Part shown: in pieces, positions 53,518 through 64,000 of the stretch
Layout: every line of letters starts with the position of its first letter
Position numbering within the stretch: the stretch's first letter is position 1
Assembly: GCF_002575655.3 (NCBI RefSeq)
Contig: NC_053040.3
Coordinates: 225,570,628 to 225,634,627 of the forward strand
Length of the DNA: 64,000 nucleotides
Direction: 5' to 3'
Source: Aegilops tauschii subsp. strangulata
Taxonomy: Eukaryota; Streptophyta; Magnoliopsida; Poales; Poaceae
The notes under the pieces: generated by a model
Told to the model about the DNA's origin: nothing
Seen by the model: only the letters and a program-made list of their open reading frames with translations
Databases searched by the model: none
Translations under genes and position numbers: made by a program

Positions 53518-53530
53518 TGGTATCAGAGCC
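53518..53530 (+). promoter_or_regulatory. Primer-binding site of Copia element (initiator Met tRNA)
   Basis: TGGTATCAGAGCC, complementary to the 3' end of plant initiator methionine tRNA, two bases after the LTR end. Confidence 0.92.
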
Positions 53531-53566
53531 TCATCTCTTTATTAAGGACTTTATCATCCGAAGATT

Positions 53567-54545
53567 ATGGTTGACACCACAGATGAGGTGGAGGAGCACC
53601 CCGGTGCGAGTCCCACTCTGTCTGCGGCCGATGGGGGATCCTCGGTCTCTCGTGAGGAGTTCGATGTGGCCTTGGACACATTGAAAACCTCCATGACGAC
53701 CGATGTCAAAGGCATTCTTAAGAATTTCCTTGATGGTCTTAAACTATCCACCGCACCGTTGGAAATGGTCGATCCCACTAACAAGGCGACGAATGCTAAC
53801 TCCAACAAGGGGAAGCTACTAGTGATCAAGTTCCTTTGACTAGTGGTAGAAGTGGAAATGGCATCTCTGCCCATGTTGAACCTTCACTTACTTATGGAGG
53901 ACTGGTTCCCTCCACGCATATGAATCATGTTGGTCCTCCTCCCAAACTTGTGAAAAATGAGGATTTTGCCTCTTGGGTGTATTGCTTTAAACGTCATTTA
54001 AATCATAGTTCTACTAATCTTTGGAGAATTATTGAGAAAGGTTTCTACCCACACGACCCAAGCAACTTCACTCCTAGAGACGCCGCGGACTATCAATTCA
54101 ACGAGTCCGCTCTCTTCATTCTCCAAGAAGCAATTCCTCCCGAAGATATTGCACACCTCCGACCTTTCACCGTGGCCAAGGAAGCATGGCAACATGTTGT
54201 TTCCATTTACAAGGGAAGCGCAAGCATTCAATGGTCCAACTTTGAAGTGGTGCAAGATGAAGCCATGAGTTGGGAATGAACGAAGATGAAGAACCTCGTG
54301 AGCTTTACCGGAGATTAACCACTCTCGTGGTCTCACTCCGAGATCATGGGAGCAAGGATACGGATGACAATTGGATCAAGCGCAAGTTTCTCAAGGCCAA
54401 GATGCCCTACCATACGGCCATGTCCTCCGTCATCTGTCAAAGGCCGGACTTTCACGCCTTGTCCTCAAGTGAAGTGTTGGACGAGTTTGTTGCAATGAGG
54501 ATCTTGGACAAGACCGCTGACAATGCGGTGTTGCATTCTCAATGA
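53567..54545 (+). pseudogene. Gag (capsid region) of Copia element, frameshifted
   Basis: Three frames in succession: 53567-53839 (MVDTTDEVEEHPGASPTLSA), 53836-54279 with the capsid-like NEDFASWVYCFKRHLNHSST and IPPEDIAHLRPFTVAKEAWQ, and 54270-54545 with ELYRRLTTLVVSLRDHGSKD and SSSEVLDEFVAMRILDK. The start is 36 bases past the primer-binding site. Single-base shifts near 53835 and 54275 break it. Confidence 0.85.
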
Positions 54546-54726
54546 GCATAGAAGCCCAACCTTGCTTTGAAGGCCAAGGCTAGAAGAAGAGGAGTGTTGC
54601 CCCGAAGATACCAAATATGCTTATCATGAGCAAATGGCTCTCGCTTCACGGCAATTTTGAAGCAAGAAGAACTCAAGGCCCAACTTCAACAAGAACAACT
54701 CAAGTGGCGCCAAGGGCAAGCAACGT

Positions 54727-55678
54727 GTGAGGACATGCTATAATTGTGGCAATGTGAGCCACTTTGTTGCAGATTGCCTGTACGAGAAGAGGGAAGACAA
54801 TGCTGGCGAGCTTATCCGAAAAGACAAGGCCAAGTCTTTCCCCAACAAGAACAACTTCACCAAGAAGACTCCGCCCAAGGGGTTGGTGGCACAAGAAGAG
54901 TACAATGAGGATGATGATGACGGTGAGACAGTTTCCATGGCCTCCGTTGCCATTGCAACAACTCCACGGGTGTCCCTCTTCGATTCACCCAACAAGAACA
55001 TCACCGCCAAGTGTCTCATGGCTAAAGCCACCAACAAGGTAACCCCCAACATCAAAACCACCATCACTACTAATCCTTCCTTGACGGATTGCATTGATGA
55101 AAGTGAGGGGTCGAAGGAGGAAGAAAATGAATTTGAGTCTTTTATGAGTAAGCTCAAGGGTAAATCCAAGAAGCACTTCGTTGATCTCTTGGAACAACTT
55201 GGTGAAGCCAATGACATGATCGAGGCTCACAAAGAAACCATCTCTAAGATGGAAGCGCATAGTCGTGACTATGCCGATGAGATATCGGATCTCTCTAATG
55301 CGCTTGAGGAAGAGCGTGGTCATCCTTTGGCTCTTGAGGAGTCACACAACGATGATCATGCTAAATTAAAGAAAGATCTTGATCATGCTCTTGTTGTATC
55401 TCGTGTGCTCAATTCCGAGAAGGATAAACTTGGGGTTGACCATGCTAGACTCAAGGAGGAGTTTGATATACTTGACAAGGCTCACAAGGCCTTGAAGAGT
55501 GCTCATGCTAGCCTCAAAGAGTCTCATGATCAACTCCAAGTGAAGCTAAGCGAGGAGAAAACCACATTTCCTCATACGGTTTTAATGGATAATGCAAATG
55601 CTACTAACCCATGTTGGGAGCATGTGCATCTTGTGGAGGAGAATGCCAAGTTGAAGGAGCAACTTGAGAAAGGCATTG
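54727..55678 (+). pseudogene. Nucleocapsid zinc knuckle and coiled-coil extension of Copia gag
   Basis: An open frame with a CX2CX4HX4C knuckle (CYNCGNVSHFVADC, about 54737-54780) and a Lys-rich linker. A 150-residue heptad-rich coil follows (for example EEFDILDKAHKALKSAHASL, then KESHDQLQVKLSEEK). It closes where the nested element begins at 55679. Long coiled-coil gag extensions occur in Sireviruses. The zinc knuckle binds element RNA. Confidence 0.8.
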
Positions 55679-55821
55679 TGTAACGCCCACGATGCGGCTA
55701 TATCTCCCACGTGTCAAGGCACGACTTAGAGGCATAACCGCATAGTGGTTATGTCGCAAGAAGGGTCATCTTCACACAATCCCATGTAATGAACAAGAAT
55801 GGGATAAAGAGTTGGCTTACA
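55679..55821 (+). repeat. Left end block of the Ty3 element, LTR-like (143 bp)
   Basis: TGTAA...TTACA ends. Same length as the right block 61045-61187 but opposite orientation; also matches 38975-39120. Confidence 0.88.
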
Positions 55822-55824
55822 AGT

Positions 55825-55838
55825 TGGTAATCAGAGCC
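55825..55838 (+). promoter_or_regulatory. Primer-binding-like site with one extra base
   Basis: TGGTAATCAGAGCC, the initiator Met tRNA site TGGTATCAGAGCC with an inserted A, three bases after the left end block. Confidence 0.6.
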
Positions 55839-55839
55839 A

Positions 55840-56974
55840 TCCCCGACTTAGGAGCCCGCTGCTTGATCGAATCGCTGGCGTTGTTGAGTCTAGAACAAAA
55901 TGTTTTGAGTCTTAGGATTATATATATCGGAGAGTAGGATTCTTTTTACTCCTCAGTCCCTTCGTCGCTCTGGTGAGGTCTCCTGACGTAGAAGTTTTGA
56001 CTATTCTCTCCTCAAATTTCACTAAAAAAAATTTAGGATCTCGCGGGTATCTTGGAATCGTTCCGATGGTTTTGTGACGAGAACATTGTTCTTGGTGCCT
56101 CCTGACATTTAGGGGTTGTGGCAGTGTCCCGGGGAGTTGAGCTCCGAGGTGTTGTCGTCACAATTTTATCGTTACAGTTCTGGAATACCTGAGTTTCGCC
56201 GACATCGAAATCTCTTTTATGCAGTTGTTGGTGAGATCACCTCGACGCCACCCAGTACTGGGGCGGGAGTTCGGGAGTATTGCCATAACTTGTATAACGG
56301 ATGTTTTTCGAAGGTTGAGGTAAACGATTTTCGAAGGTTTCTTGGTTATGTGTTAACGGATGGATACAGCTGGATCTAGGCATTGCTAGTTTGGGTGATA
56401 TATTTTGTGTCCCCTGTATCCCCAACACCAGATTGCATAACCAGAAAGTTTCGGGAGTTTATAAGTGGGAATTCTAGTAGCCTTAGGATATCCTTCCGAC
56501 AGACGCATGATATGAGATTGGGGTTCGACGTCTAGTGGTCCGCCTGTACACGGTTGATTTTACAGTGGTCTCGTAGTGTCTTAAAGAGTCCATGGCTATG
56601 CCGACTCGGGGACGCTTCGTATGTCATGTGCATAGCCTTGTACATGATGGTGCTGTATGATTGAGCCCGTGTGGGCCCCACCACGAAAACTTCGGACGAA
56701 ATATCTATCATATGTTTGTTCCGGCTTATTCTGCAAGCCAATACTTGTTTTGTTTTGTTTTGTGACATTCGAGTTGCTTCGAAGTCATATGTTGATTCCA
56801 TATCTATTTCTAAGTGGCTTCTCAACTTATGGAAGTGTGATGATTTACTACGGAATTCATTCGTTCATCTTCGTTCGAATGTTTATTGTGAAGACTATAT
56901 GTTGCAATTTCTATCCGTTGATTCTACTTATCTATTTGTCTATCAAGATGCTAACGGATGTCACCCTCTTCAGG
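55840..56974. other. Leader region of the Ty3 element
   Basis: Untranslated leader between the primer site and gag. No domain is seen; frames here are short. It contains a run of A at 56023-56031. Confidence 0.6.
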
Positions 56975-59620
56975 ATGGCTCCGCCAACGCGTCAGAATCC
57001 GGATCGCAATGAAGGGAGTCAAGCGAACCCTCCGCCACCACCTCCGCCTCCGGAGGCATGGCAAGCTATCATGGCAGCCACCAACGCCAATGCTCAGATG
57101 ATTCTGCAACTCTTGCAAGAACGTACTCAAGGGCAAGGCAATCAAGGCAATCAAGGTCAAGGCAACAATCAGTTTCACTTTGCTACTCTCAACCAGTTTC
57201 TCGCAAATCAGCCCAAGTCTTTCAGCTACTGTGCCGAGGCCACGGATGCCGATGATTGGCTCGTGGACATCAACAAGCATTTTGAATGTAGCAATGTCAG
57301 GCCTGAGGACTATGTCAAGTTCGCTTCTTTTCAGCTCAAGGACCAAGCTGCTGATTGGTTTCAACAATACAAAGATTCCAGAGGAGGTCGTGTGATCACT
57401 TGGACTGACTTCTGTCGGGACTTCAAAGCGCACCACATTCCACGAAGTGTTGTTGAGAGCAAGCGTGAGGAGTTCCGCAATCTCAAGCAAGGCAACATGT
57501 CTGTGTATCAATACAACATCCAGTTTCAGAAACTTGCTCGCTTCCCTAAACAAGACGTTCCTGATGAAAAGAGCATGATCTATCACTTCATAGGTGGCCT
57601 TAAAGAGGATCTGCAGTTAGCTCTCGTTCTTGTTGAGCCTACTCAGTTTGATCAATTCTACAATATGGCACTAAAGCAAGAGGCTGCTCAGCTCAAGTGT
57701 GAGGCTTCTAAGAAGAGAGTCAGAGACGCAGTTCAGTCTTCTTCTTCCTCACTTGTGACTGCTAAGCAACAGAAGTTCTGGTTGCCTCCTCCTCCTCTGT
57801 TTCGTCAGCCTTATCAGCAGAAGAACAAAGGTGGTCATGGTTCTTCCAACTCTTCCAACTCTGGCTATCAGAACAAGTCTCAGAATCAAGCTCCAAAGTC
57901 CAATGCTCCTTATCACCGTCCACTCTCAGAGGTGACTTGCAACAAATGTCAGCAGAAAGGTCACTATGCTAACAAGTGCTTCAACCAAAGGCGCCTGCCT
58001 CCTCCTCCTCCTGTCAGATCTTCCAGCAATGCAGTGGTCAAGCATAATCCAAAGTCTGCTAAGGTGAACATGATGAATGCAGCTCAAGCGGAGGAATCTA
58101 CTGATGTGATAATGGGTAATCTTCCTGCTAACGATATTCCTGCAAAAGTTCTTTTTGATACTGGTGCATCGCTTTCTTTCATATCAAGACCATTTGCATT
58201 TAAGCATGAGTTGGTTTATCAAGATTTGCCTAGACCGTTATCAGTTGTCTCTCTGGGTAAATTCATGAATGCAAGCTCCATGGTTCCGGATGTTTCCATC
58301 AAGATGGGAAACTATAAATTTCTGTCTTCTCTAGTTGTTCTTGGTGACTCGGATATTGATCTTATTCTCGGGATGGACTGGCTTTCTAAGCACAAGGCTC
58401 AACTCGATTGTGCTGCCAGGGAAATTCAATTGACACACTCTTCTGCGGATGTGATTATTTATGCCGCTCGTGATGAAACCATTCGGTTTTTCTCTCTCAA
58501 TGAGAAGGGCGAATTGAATGCCATCTCTCAAATTCTAGTCCTTTGTGAGTATCAAGATGTCTTTCCAGAAGAGCTTCCGGGTATGCCTCCTCACTGGCCA
58601 GTTGAGTTCGTTATCGAACTAGAGCCTGGCACTGAACCCGTTTGCAAGCGTCCATACAAGCTTGGACCCAACAAGCTGAAGGAATTGAAGAAACAGCTCG
58701 ATGAACAAGAGCGTCTGGGTTTGGTCAGACCGAGTTCTTCTCCATGGGGTTGTGGTGTTCTTTTTGTAAAGCAGAAGGATGGCACGGACCGACTTTGTGT
58801 CGACTACCGTCCATTGAACAAGAAGACAATCAAGAACAAGTATCCACTTCCCAACATCAATGAGCTATTTGAGCAACTCAAAGGTGCTAAAGTATTCTCG
58901 AAGCTTGACCTTCGCATGGGTTATCATCAGATTCGCATTCGTGAAGAAGATATTCCCAAGACAGCATTCAGAACAAGCGTTGGTTCTTATGAATATACTG
59001 TCGTGTCTTTCGGCCTCGTCAATGCTCCTCCAGTATTCTCTCGGATGATGAATTTCATCTTCAACCCCTATACCAATGAATTCGTCCTGGTGTATCTCGA
59101 TGATATCTTGGTCTTCTCCAAGAATAAGAAGGATCATGCCAAACATTTGCGATTGGTGCTCGACAAGCTCAGAGAGTATCAATTCTATGCGAAGTTCTCC
59201 AAATGTGAGTTTTGGCTCGATGAAGTTCTTTTCCTTGGTCACATCATCTCTGCCAAGGGCATCGCTGTTAACCCCGAGAAGGTGTCCGCAATTGTGAATT
59301 GGGAACCTCCTCAGAATGTCAAGCAGCTCCGCAGTTTTCTTGGTCTTGCAAGCTATTGTCGAAGATTCGTTGAGAATTTCTCTAAGATTGCAAAGCCTCT
59401 TTCCAACCTCCTCCAGAAGCATGTGAAGTATGTCTGGTCTCCTGAGTGTGATGTTGCTTTCAACACTCTCAAAGAGAAACTAGTCACAACTCATGTCTTG
59501 ACTCCTCCGGATGAATCCAAGCCGTTTGAAGTTTTCTGTGATGCTTCTCTCCAAGGTCTCGGTGCTGTGTTAATGCAAGATGACCACCCCTCGAAATCAC
59601 TTCTATCTTTGCTTTGTTAG
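56975..59620 (+). CDS. Open gag-pol frame (gag, protease, RT, part of RNase H) of Ty3 element, truncated at a repeat junction
   Basis: An uninterrupted frame from ATG at 56975 (the open frame extends to 56657). Domains in order: Pro-rich N-terminus; gag core ([40 protein letters not shown]); zinc knuckle [14 protein letters not shown] (about 57940-57980); protease site [12 protein letters not shown] (58151); RT with [35 protein letters not shown] and YLDDILVFS (59095); and the start of RNase H ([16 protein letters not shown]). At about 59575-59583 the frame meets the 1.6-kb repeat, adding a chance tail to the stop at 59620. The rest of RNase H and integrase are absent. The intact frame suggests a recent event. 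Confidence 0.88.
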   Translation: MAPPTRQNPDRNEGSQANPPPPPPPPEAWQAIMAATNANAQMILQLLQERTQGQGNQGNQGQGNNQFHFATLNQFLANQPKSFSYCAEATDADDWLVDINKHFECSNVRPEDYVKFASFQLKDQAADWFQQYKDSRGGRVITWTDFCRDFKAHHIPRSVVESKREEFRNLKQGNMSVYQYNIQFQKLARFPKQDVPDEKSMIYHFIGGLKEDLQLALVLVEPTQFDQFYNMALKQEAAQLKCEASKKRVRDAVQSSSSSLVTAKQQKFWLPPPPLFRQPYQQKNKGGHGSSNSSNSGYQNKSQNQAPKSNAPYHRPLSEVTCNKCQQKGHYANKCFNQRRLPPPPPVRSSSNAVVKHNPKSAKVNMMNAAQAEESTDVIMGNLPANDIPAKVLFDTGASLSFISRPFAFKHELVYQDLPRPLSVVSLGKFMNASSMVPDVSIKMGNYKFLSSLVVLGDSDIDLILGMDWLSKHKAQLDCAAREIQLTHSSADVIIYAARDETIRFFSLNEKGELNAISQILVLCEYQDVFPEELPGMPPHWPVEFVIELEPGTEPVCKRPYKLGPNKLKELKKQLDEQERLGLVRPSSSPWGCGVLFVKQKDGTDRLCVDYRPLNKKTIKNKYPLPNINELFEQLKGAKVFSKLDLRMGYHQIRIREEDIPKTAFRTSVGSYEYTVVSFGLVNAPPVFSRMMNFIFNPYTNEFVLVYLDDILVFSKNKKDHAKHLRLVLDKLREYQFYAKFSKCEFWLDEVLFLGHIISAKGIAVNPEKVSAIVNWEPPQNVKQLRSFLGLASYCRRFVENFSKIAKPLSNLLQKHVKYVWSPECDVAFNTLKEKLVTTHVLTPPDESKPFEVFCDASLQGLGAVLMQDDHPSKSLLSLLC

Positions 59621-61187
59621 TTGTTCACTCTATTGCCATGCTACGCTACCTATCACTTGCTATATCATGTCTCCCATTTTGCCATGTCAGCCCCTAACCA
59701 TCCTTTCCTAGCAAACCGTTGTTTGGCTAAGTTACCGCTTTTGCTCAGCCCCTCTTATAGCGTTGCTAGTTGCAGGTGAAGTTGAAGTTGGTTCCATGTT
59801 GGAACATGGATATGTTGGGATATCACATATCTCTTATTTAATTAATGCATCTATATATTTGGTAAAGGGTGGAAGGCTCGGCCTTATGCCTGGTGTTTTG
59901 TTCCACTCTTGCCGCCCTAGTTTCTGTTATACCGGGATTATGTTCCTTGAGTTTGCGTTCCTTACGCGGTCGGGTGATTTATGGGACCCCCTTGATAGTT
60001 CGCCTTGAATAAAACTCCTCCAGCAAGGCCCAACTTTGGTTTTACCATTTGCCACCTAAGCCTTTTCCCCCCGGGTTTTCGCGAGCCCGAGGGTCATCTT
60101 TATTTTAACCCCCGGACCAGTGCTCCTTCGAGTGCTGGCCCAAACCGAGCGATGTCCGGCGCCCCCTGGGCAACCAGGGTCTATGCCAACCCGACGTCTG
60201 GCTCATCCGTTGTGCCCTGAGAACGAGATATGTGCAGCTCCTATCGGGATTTGTCGGCACATTCGGGGGCTTTGCTGGTCTTGTTTTACCATTGTCGAAA
60301 TGTCTTGTAAACCGGGATTCCGAGACTGATCGGGTCTTTCCGGGAGAAGGTTTATCCTTCGTTGACCGTGAGAGCTTATGATGGGCTAAGTTGGGACACC
60401 CCTGCAGGGTATTATCTTTCGAAAGCCGTGCCCGCGGTTATGAGGCAGATGGGAATTTGTTAATGTCCGGTTGTAGAGAACTTGTCACTTGACCCAGTTA
60501 AAATACATCAACCGTGTGTGTAGCCGTGATGGTCTCTTCTCGGGGGAGTCCGGGAAGTGAACACGGTCTGAGTTATGTATGACGTAAGTAGGAGTTCAGG
60601 ATCACTTCTTGGTCATTGCTAGATGACGACCGTTTCGTTGCTTCTCTTCTCACTCTCTCTTGCGTATGTTAGCCACCATATATGCTTACTGCCGCTGCAG
60701 CTCCACCTCATTACACCATCCTTACCTATAAGCTTAAATAGTATTGATCTCGCGGGTGTGAGATTGCTGAGTCCTCGTGACTCACAGATTCTACCAAAAC
60801 AGTTGCAGGTGCCGACGATGCCAGTGCAGATGATGGGGTCGATCTCAAGTGGGAGTTCGACGAGGAACGTGGTCGTTACTATGTGTCTTTTCCTGATGAT
60901 CAGTAGTGGAGCCTAGTTGGGACAATCGGCGATCTAGCATTTGGGGTTGTCTTATTTTCATCTGGATCTTGACCGTAGTCGGTCTATATGTTTGTATTTT
61001 GGATGATGTATGAATCATATTTATGTATTGTGTGAAGTGGCGATTGTAAGCCAACTCTTTATCCCATTCTTGTTCATTACATGGGATTGTGTGAAGATGA
61101 CCCTTCTTGCGACAAAACCACTATGCAGTTATGCCTCTAAGTCGTGCCTCGACACGTGGGAGATATAGCCGCATCGTGGGCGTTACA
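59575..61187 (+). repeat. 1.6-kb repeat unit, copy 2, at the 3' end of the Ty3 element
   Basis: Reverse complement of 38975-40599. Shares GCAAGATGACCA...CCCTCGAAATCACTTC at its inner edge with copy 1, then ends GCATCGTGGGCGTTACA. No coding function is seen. The last 143 bp form the inverted end block. Confidence 0.88.
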
Positions 61188-61192
61188 CATTG

Positions 61193-62300
61193 TGTCTTGC
61201 ATACAGGTGAGAAGAACCTCAATGACCTTTTGAGCAATCAAAAGGAAGTTGTGGGCAAGGAGGGAATTGGGTTTGCACCCAAGTCCAAGAATAAGAAGAA
61301 AAATGACAAGGCCAAATGACCTCCTCCTCTCAAGCAAACTGTTGTGAAGGAGGGAATGGGTGCTTCTAAGGAGAAGAACAATGTGAAGGGTGGTGGTGTC
61401 AAGAAGGGCAATGCCACCCCTTCCAACAAAGCCGGCGGCTTTAACCCTTCTTATGTGTTATGTCGGGCTAGTGATGGGCATGTTTATGCCAAATTTGTTG
61501 GTTCTTACTATGAGTACATTGAATGGTCTATTTGGGTTCTTAAGACCCTTGTTACTAACATCAAAGGACCCTTACAAAATGGGTACCTAAAACCAAGCAT
61601 TTATCTCTTGTAGGTGTTTGCTTCCGGTGGGGGACCATGGTTGCTCGATAGTGGAGCCACAAATCATATGACCGGAAGCAAGGACTTTGTAGTGGACATG
61701 CACAAAGTTTCATCTATGCCCACCAATGTCGAATGCGGCGATGCCTCATCTTCTAAGGTATTGGGTCTTGGCAAGGTTGTCATTTCTCATGATCTCACGA
61801 TCGAGAAAGTCATGCTTGTTGAGTCCCTTGCATACAACTTACTTTTCATTCGTCAACTTGCACTCATGGGCTTTGCCACTTTCTTTGATATTGATACCGT
61901 GGCCCTCTTGTGGAGCAAGACTCTTAAAGTAGCCTTTTTTGGGCATGTCAAGAACGGTCTTTATGTGATTAACTTTTCGGAGCGACCCACTAAGACCGCG
62001 GCATGCCTAATGGCTAAAATTGACGTGGGATGGCTTTGGCATCGCCGTTTAGCCCACGTCAATATGAGATCTTTGCAAAGTCTTCTCAAGGGGGACCATG
62101 TCCGTGGACTAACAAATGTTAGTTTTGCCAAAGATCGTGCTTGGAGTGCTTGTATCAAAGGAAAGATACATGAGAAGGCTCAGCCTCCCACGACTATCAT
62201 CTACTTGAAGAGGCCCTTGGAGCTCCTTCACTTGGATCTCTTTGGGCCTCCATTCTTTGATAGTCTTGGGGGTAGAAAGTATTGCTTGGTGATTGTGGAT
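61193..62300 (+). pseudogene. Copia linker, protease and integrase N-terminal domain (resumes after nested element)
   Basis: After the target duplication, frames give a Lys-rich linker (61107-61319 and 61344-61613) and then 61614-62303. The protease site is LLDSGATNHMTG (61639). The pre-integrase zinc-binding domain is visible as HRRLAHVNMRSLQSL followed by ACIKGK, where the second Cys is lost. Then RPLELLHLDLFGPPFFDSLG gives the first catalytic Asp of integrase. A frame change lies near 61210, within 20 bases of the junction. Confidence 0.85.
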
Positions 62301-62880
62301 TAGATACACTTGGGTATACTTCTTCAAGAGGAAGAGTGAGACCGAACAAACCGTCATCGACTTTCCAAATGAAGCTCAATGTCAACACAATGCAAATATC
62401 TTGACAATAAGAAGTGACAATGGCACCGAGTTCAAGAGCTACACCTCGAATGAGTTTCTTAGTGATGAGGGGATCAAGCATCAATATTCCGCACCTTACA
62501 CCCCTCAACAAAATGGTGTAGCATAGAGGAAGAACCGGACGTTGATGGACGCGGCAAGGACCATGATGGCGGAGTTCGAGTCTCCTTACAACTTTTGGGC
62601 CTAAGCCATCAACACCGCTTGTCATGCATCCAATCGGCTCTGTCTCCACAAAGTCTTGAACAAGACACCATATGAGATACTCACCGGCAACAAGCCCAAC
62701 CTCAAGTACTTCCGGGTGTTCAGTTGTAAGTGTTTCATTCTCAATAAAGGTGTTCGTTTGTCTAAATTTGAGGCTAGAGCTCATGAGGGCATATTTGTTG
62801 GTTATGCTACAAACTCTCATGCTTACCGTGTCCTCAACAAGTCCACGGGACTCATTGAGGACACGTGTAACGTGTAGTTT
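62293..62880 (+). pseudogene. Copia integrase core and C-terminal part (broken)
   Basis: Frames at 62293-62526 and 62656-62877 show the core: RYTWVYFFKRKSETEQTVID, IRSDNGTEFKSYTSNEFL and HQYSAPYTPQQNGVA, where the next codon is a stop in place of the usual Glu-containing stretch. They then give NKTPYEILTGNKPNLKYFRV and HEGIFVGYATNSHAYRVLNK. Stops at 62524 and 62877 break it. Confidence 0.85.
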
Positions 62881-62901
62881 GATGAGAATAACGGCTCCCA
62901 A

Positions 62902-63918
62902 GTGGAGCAAAGTGGTACTTTTTACGTAGGTGATGAAATTCCTCCCCAGGCCATAAGAAGAATGGGTGTTGGTCATATCCTACCCATTGAGGAATCCCTT
63001 GTGGCCGAAGGAGAAGGACAATGTTCCACTCAAGTGGAACCATCACCAACCCAAGACCCACACGCTTCCGAAGCACAAAGTGAAGGCCCTCAACCAAATG
63101 AACTAGATCAAGGGCAAGATCAACCTCAAGATGGTGGTGAACCACCAAGTGATGCCCAAGGTGAAGTTCTCACCACCGAGCAAGTTCAAGATCAGGAGCA
63201 AGCTCAAGATCAAGAACGAGCTCATGGCGACGCTCAAGATGATCAAGTTACCGCTCCTCAACTCTCTCTTGAGGAGGAATTTGAGCGTCGTGTTGCCAAG
63301 ATTGCATCCAAGCTCACTACCAAAGATCATCTCATGAAGAATGTGTTTGGAAGCTTAAGAAAGTGGGTAAGCACTCGTAGAAAATTAGCAAACTATTGTG
63401 AACATCACGCATTTGTTTCTTGTGTTGAACCCAAAAAGGTCTATGAGGCACTCGAGGATCCAGATCGGATTAATGGCATGCATGAAGAACTCAACAACTT
63501 CGAGCACAACAAGGTGTGGAGATTGGTGCCAAGGCCAAAGGAGAACCATAATGTTATTGGAACCAAGTGGATATTAAAGAACAAGCAAGATGCTCATGGG
63601 ATTATCGTTCACAACATGGCTCGTTTGGTTGCACAAGGCCACTCCCAAGTCGAGGGTATCGACTACAATGAAACCTTTGCTCCCGTTGCTCGCCTTGAAT
63701 CTATTTGTTTGTTGATTGCTTATGCTTCTCATGATAACTTCAAGTTGCACCAAATGGATGTGAAGAGTGCTTTTCTTAAGGGTCCTATTAATGAGTTTGT
63801 GTATGTCAAACAACCCCCGGGTTTGAGGATCCCGAGTTCCCCAATCATGTGTACCAACTCGATAAGGCACTCTATGGGCTTAAACAAGCCCCATGTGCGT
63901 GGTATGAGCATGGTATGA
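62902..63918 (+). pseudogene. Copia acidic linker and reverse transcriptase start, 3' part outside window
   Basis: A 338-codon frame: a Gln/Glu/Asp-rich linker (63020-63290, with DQPQDGGEPPSDAQGE), then the RT N-terminal region ([78 protein letters not shown]). A frameshift at about 63840 closes the frame. The catalytic YVDD box would lie beyond base 64000. Confidence 0.88.
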
Positions 63919-64000
63919 GCACCATACCGAGTTGTTCCAAGATCGTGGGTTTGAAATTGGGAAAATTGACCCCACTCTTTTTACTAAGAAGGTCAAAGGG

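Larger units (their letters stand above)
55679..61187 (+). mobile_element. Ty3 retroelement with inverted 143-bp ends, TSD CATTG
   Basis: Begins TGTAACGCCC and ends GGGCGTTACA, flanked by CATTG on both sides (55674-55678 and 61188-61192). The left 143 bp (55679-55821) followed by a primer-binding-site-like TGGTAATCAGAGCC (55825-55838) looks like a short 5' LTR. The right 143 bp (61045-61187) is its reverse complement, not a direct copy. gag-pol occupies 56975-59580 and lacks integrase. Confidence 0.88.
51892..64000 (+). mobile_element. Ty1/Copia (Sirevirus-like) retrotransposon, right end outside window, split by a Ty3 element
   Basis: Layout: LTR (51892-53515), primer-binding site (53518), gag (53567-54545), zinc knuckle and coiled-coil region (54727-55678), nested Ty3 element (55679-61187), then protease, integrase and reverse transcriptase (61193-63918). 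PR-IN-RT order is Copia-type. LTR palindromes and a coiled-coil gag extension suggest the Sirevirus lineage. Many stops make it defective. Confidence 0.85.

Noticed and set aside
1..64000. tRNA and rRNA genes
   Set aside because: Scanned for initiator-tRNA and other RNA-like phrases; the matches (53518, 55825) are retroelement primer-binding sites.

Overview
The window looks like intergenic DNA from a large grass genome, most probably a Triticeae species (wheat, Aegilops or barley type). The evidence is nested LTR retrotransposons, CACTA DNA transposons with GCGCTACTGC- or TTTGCCGTC-type subterminal repeats, Stowaway MITEs with CTCCCTCCGT ends and TA target sites, solo LTRs, long microsatellites, and one decayed F-box/FBD gene as the only clearly host-like locus. 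No intact host gene, rRNA, tRNA or CRISPR was recognised. The species call is inference from repeat style.

Left part (1-8773): a minus-strand Ty3/Gypsy element (gag, protease, one LTR; Tat-lineage-like) runs off the left edge. Its gag is split by a complete 5.0-kb CACTA element (2441-7453, TSD CCC). The CACTA carries a spliced B3-domain gene whose first intron holds a 923-base pure purine (GAA-rich) tract.

Inverted duplication (8088-18871): two arms of about 2993 bp (8088-11080 and 15879-18871) are nearly identical inverted copies around a 4.8-kb spacer. Each arm has a piece of the Gypsy LTR, a 71-aa ORF behind a TATA box, a second hypothetical ORF and a Stowaway MITE. The duplication is younger than the LTR insertion because the right arm breaks inside the LTR.

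Middle (18872-34343): an LTR with adjoining PBS (19281-20804), an array of 270-370-bp divergent tandem repeats (20805-22390), an F-box/FBD pseudogene (23331-25540), a CACTA remnant, and a minus-strand Athila-like Gypsy element (27764-33831). The LTR of that element contains a solo LTR with perfect TSD AAAAT.

Right part (34344-64000): a deep nest. A minus-strand Gypsy element (LTR 34344-36902, integrase, gag) is interrupted by a 1.6-kb repeat and, upstream of gag, by a second CACTA element starting at 41848. That CACTA encodes an Ulp1-like ORF2 and a small RNase-H hybrid-binding-like protein with a C-terminal membrane helix. The small gene is split exactly in frame by a non-autonomous Tat-like Gypsy element (42485-49553) that has gag and protease, no RT or integrase, and an antisense B3-like ORF with its own TATA box. 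A Sirevirus-like Copia element (51892 to the right edge) cuts the CACTA. It is itself split by a Ty3 element (55679-61187, TSD CATTG) whose 143-bp ends are inverted rather than direct repeats.

The main points of interest are the two unrelated transposable elements that each carry a B3-type DNA-binding domain, the RNase-H hybrid-binding-like CACTA gene, the 3-kb inverted duplication, and the retroelement with inverted ends.
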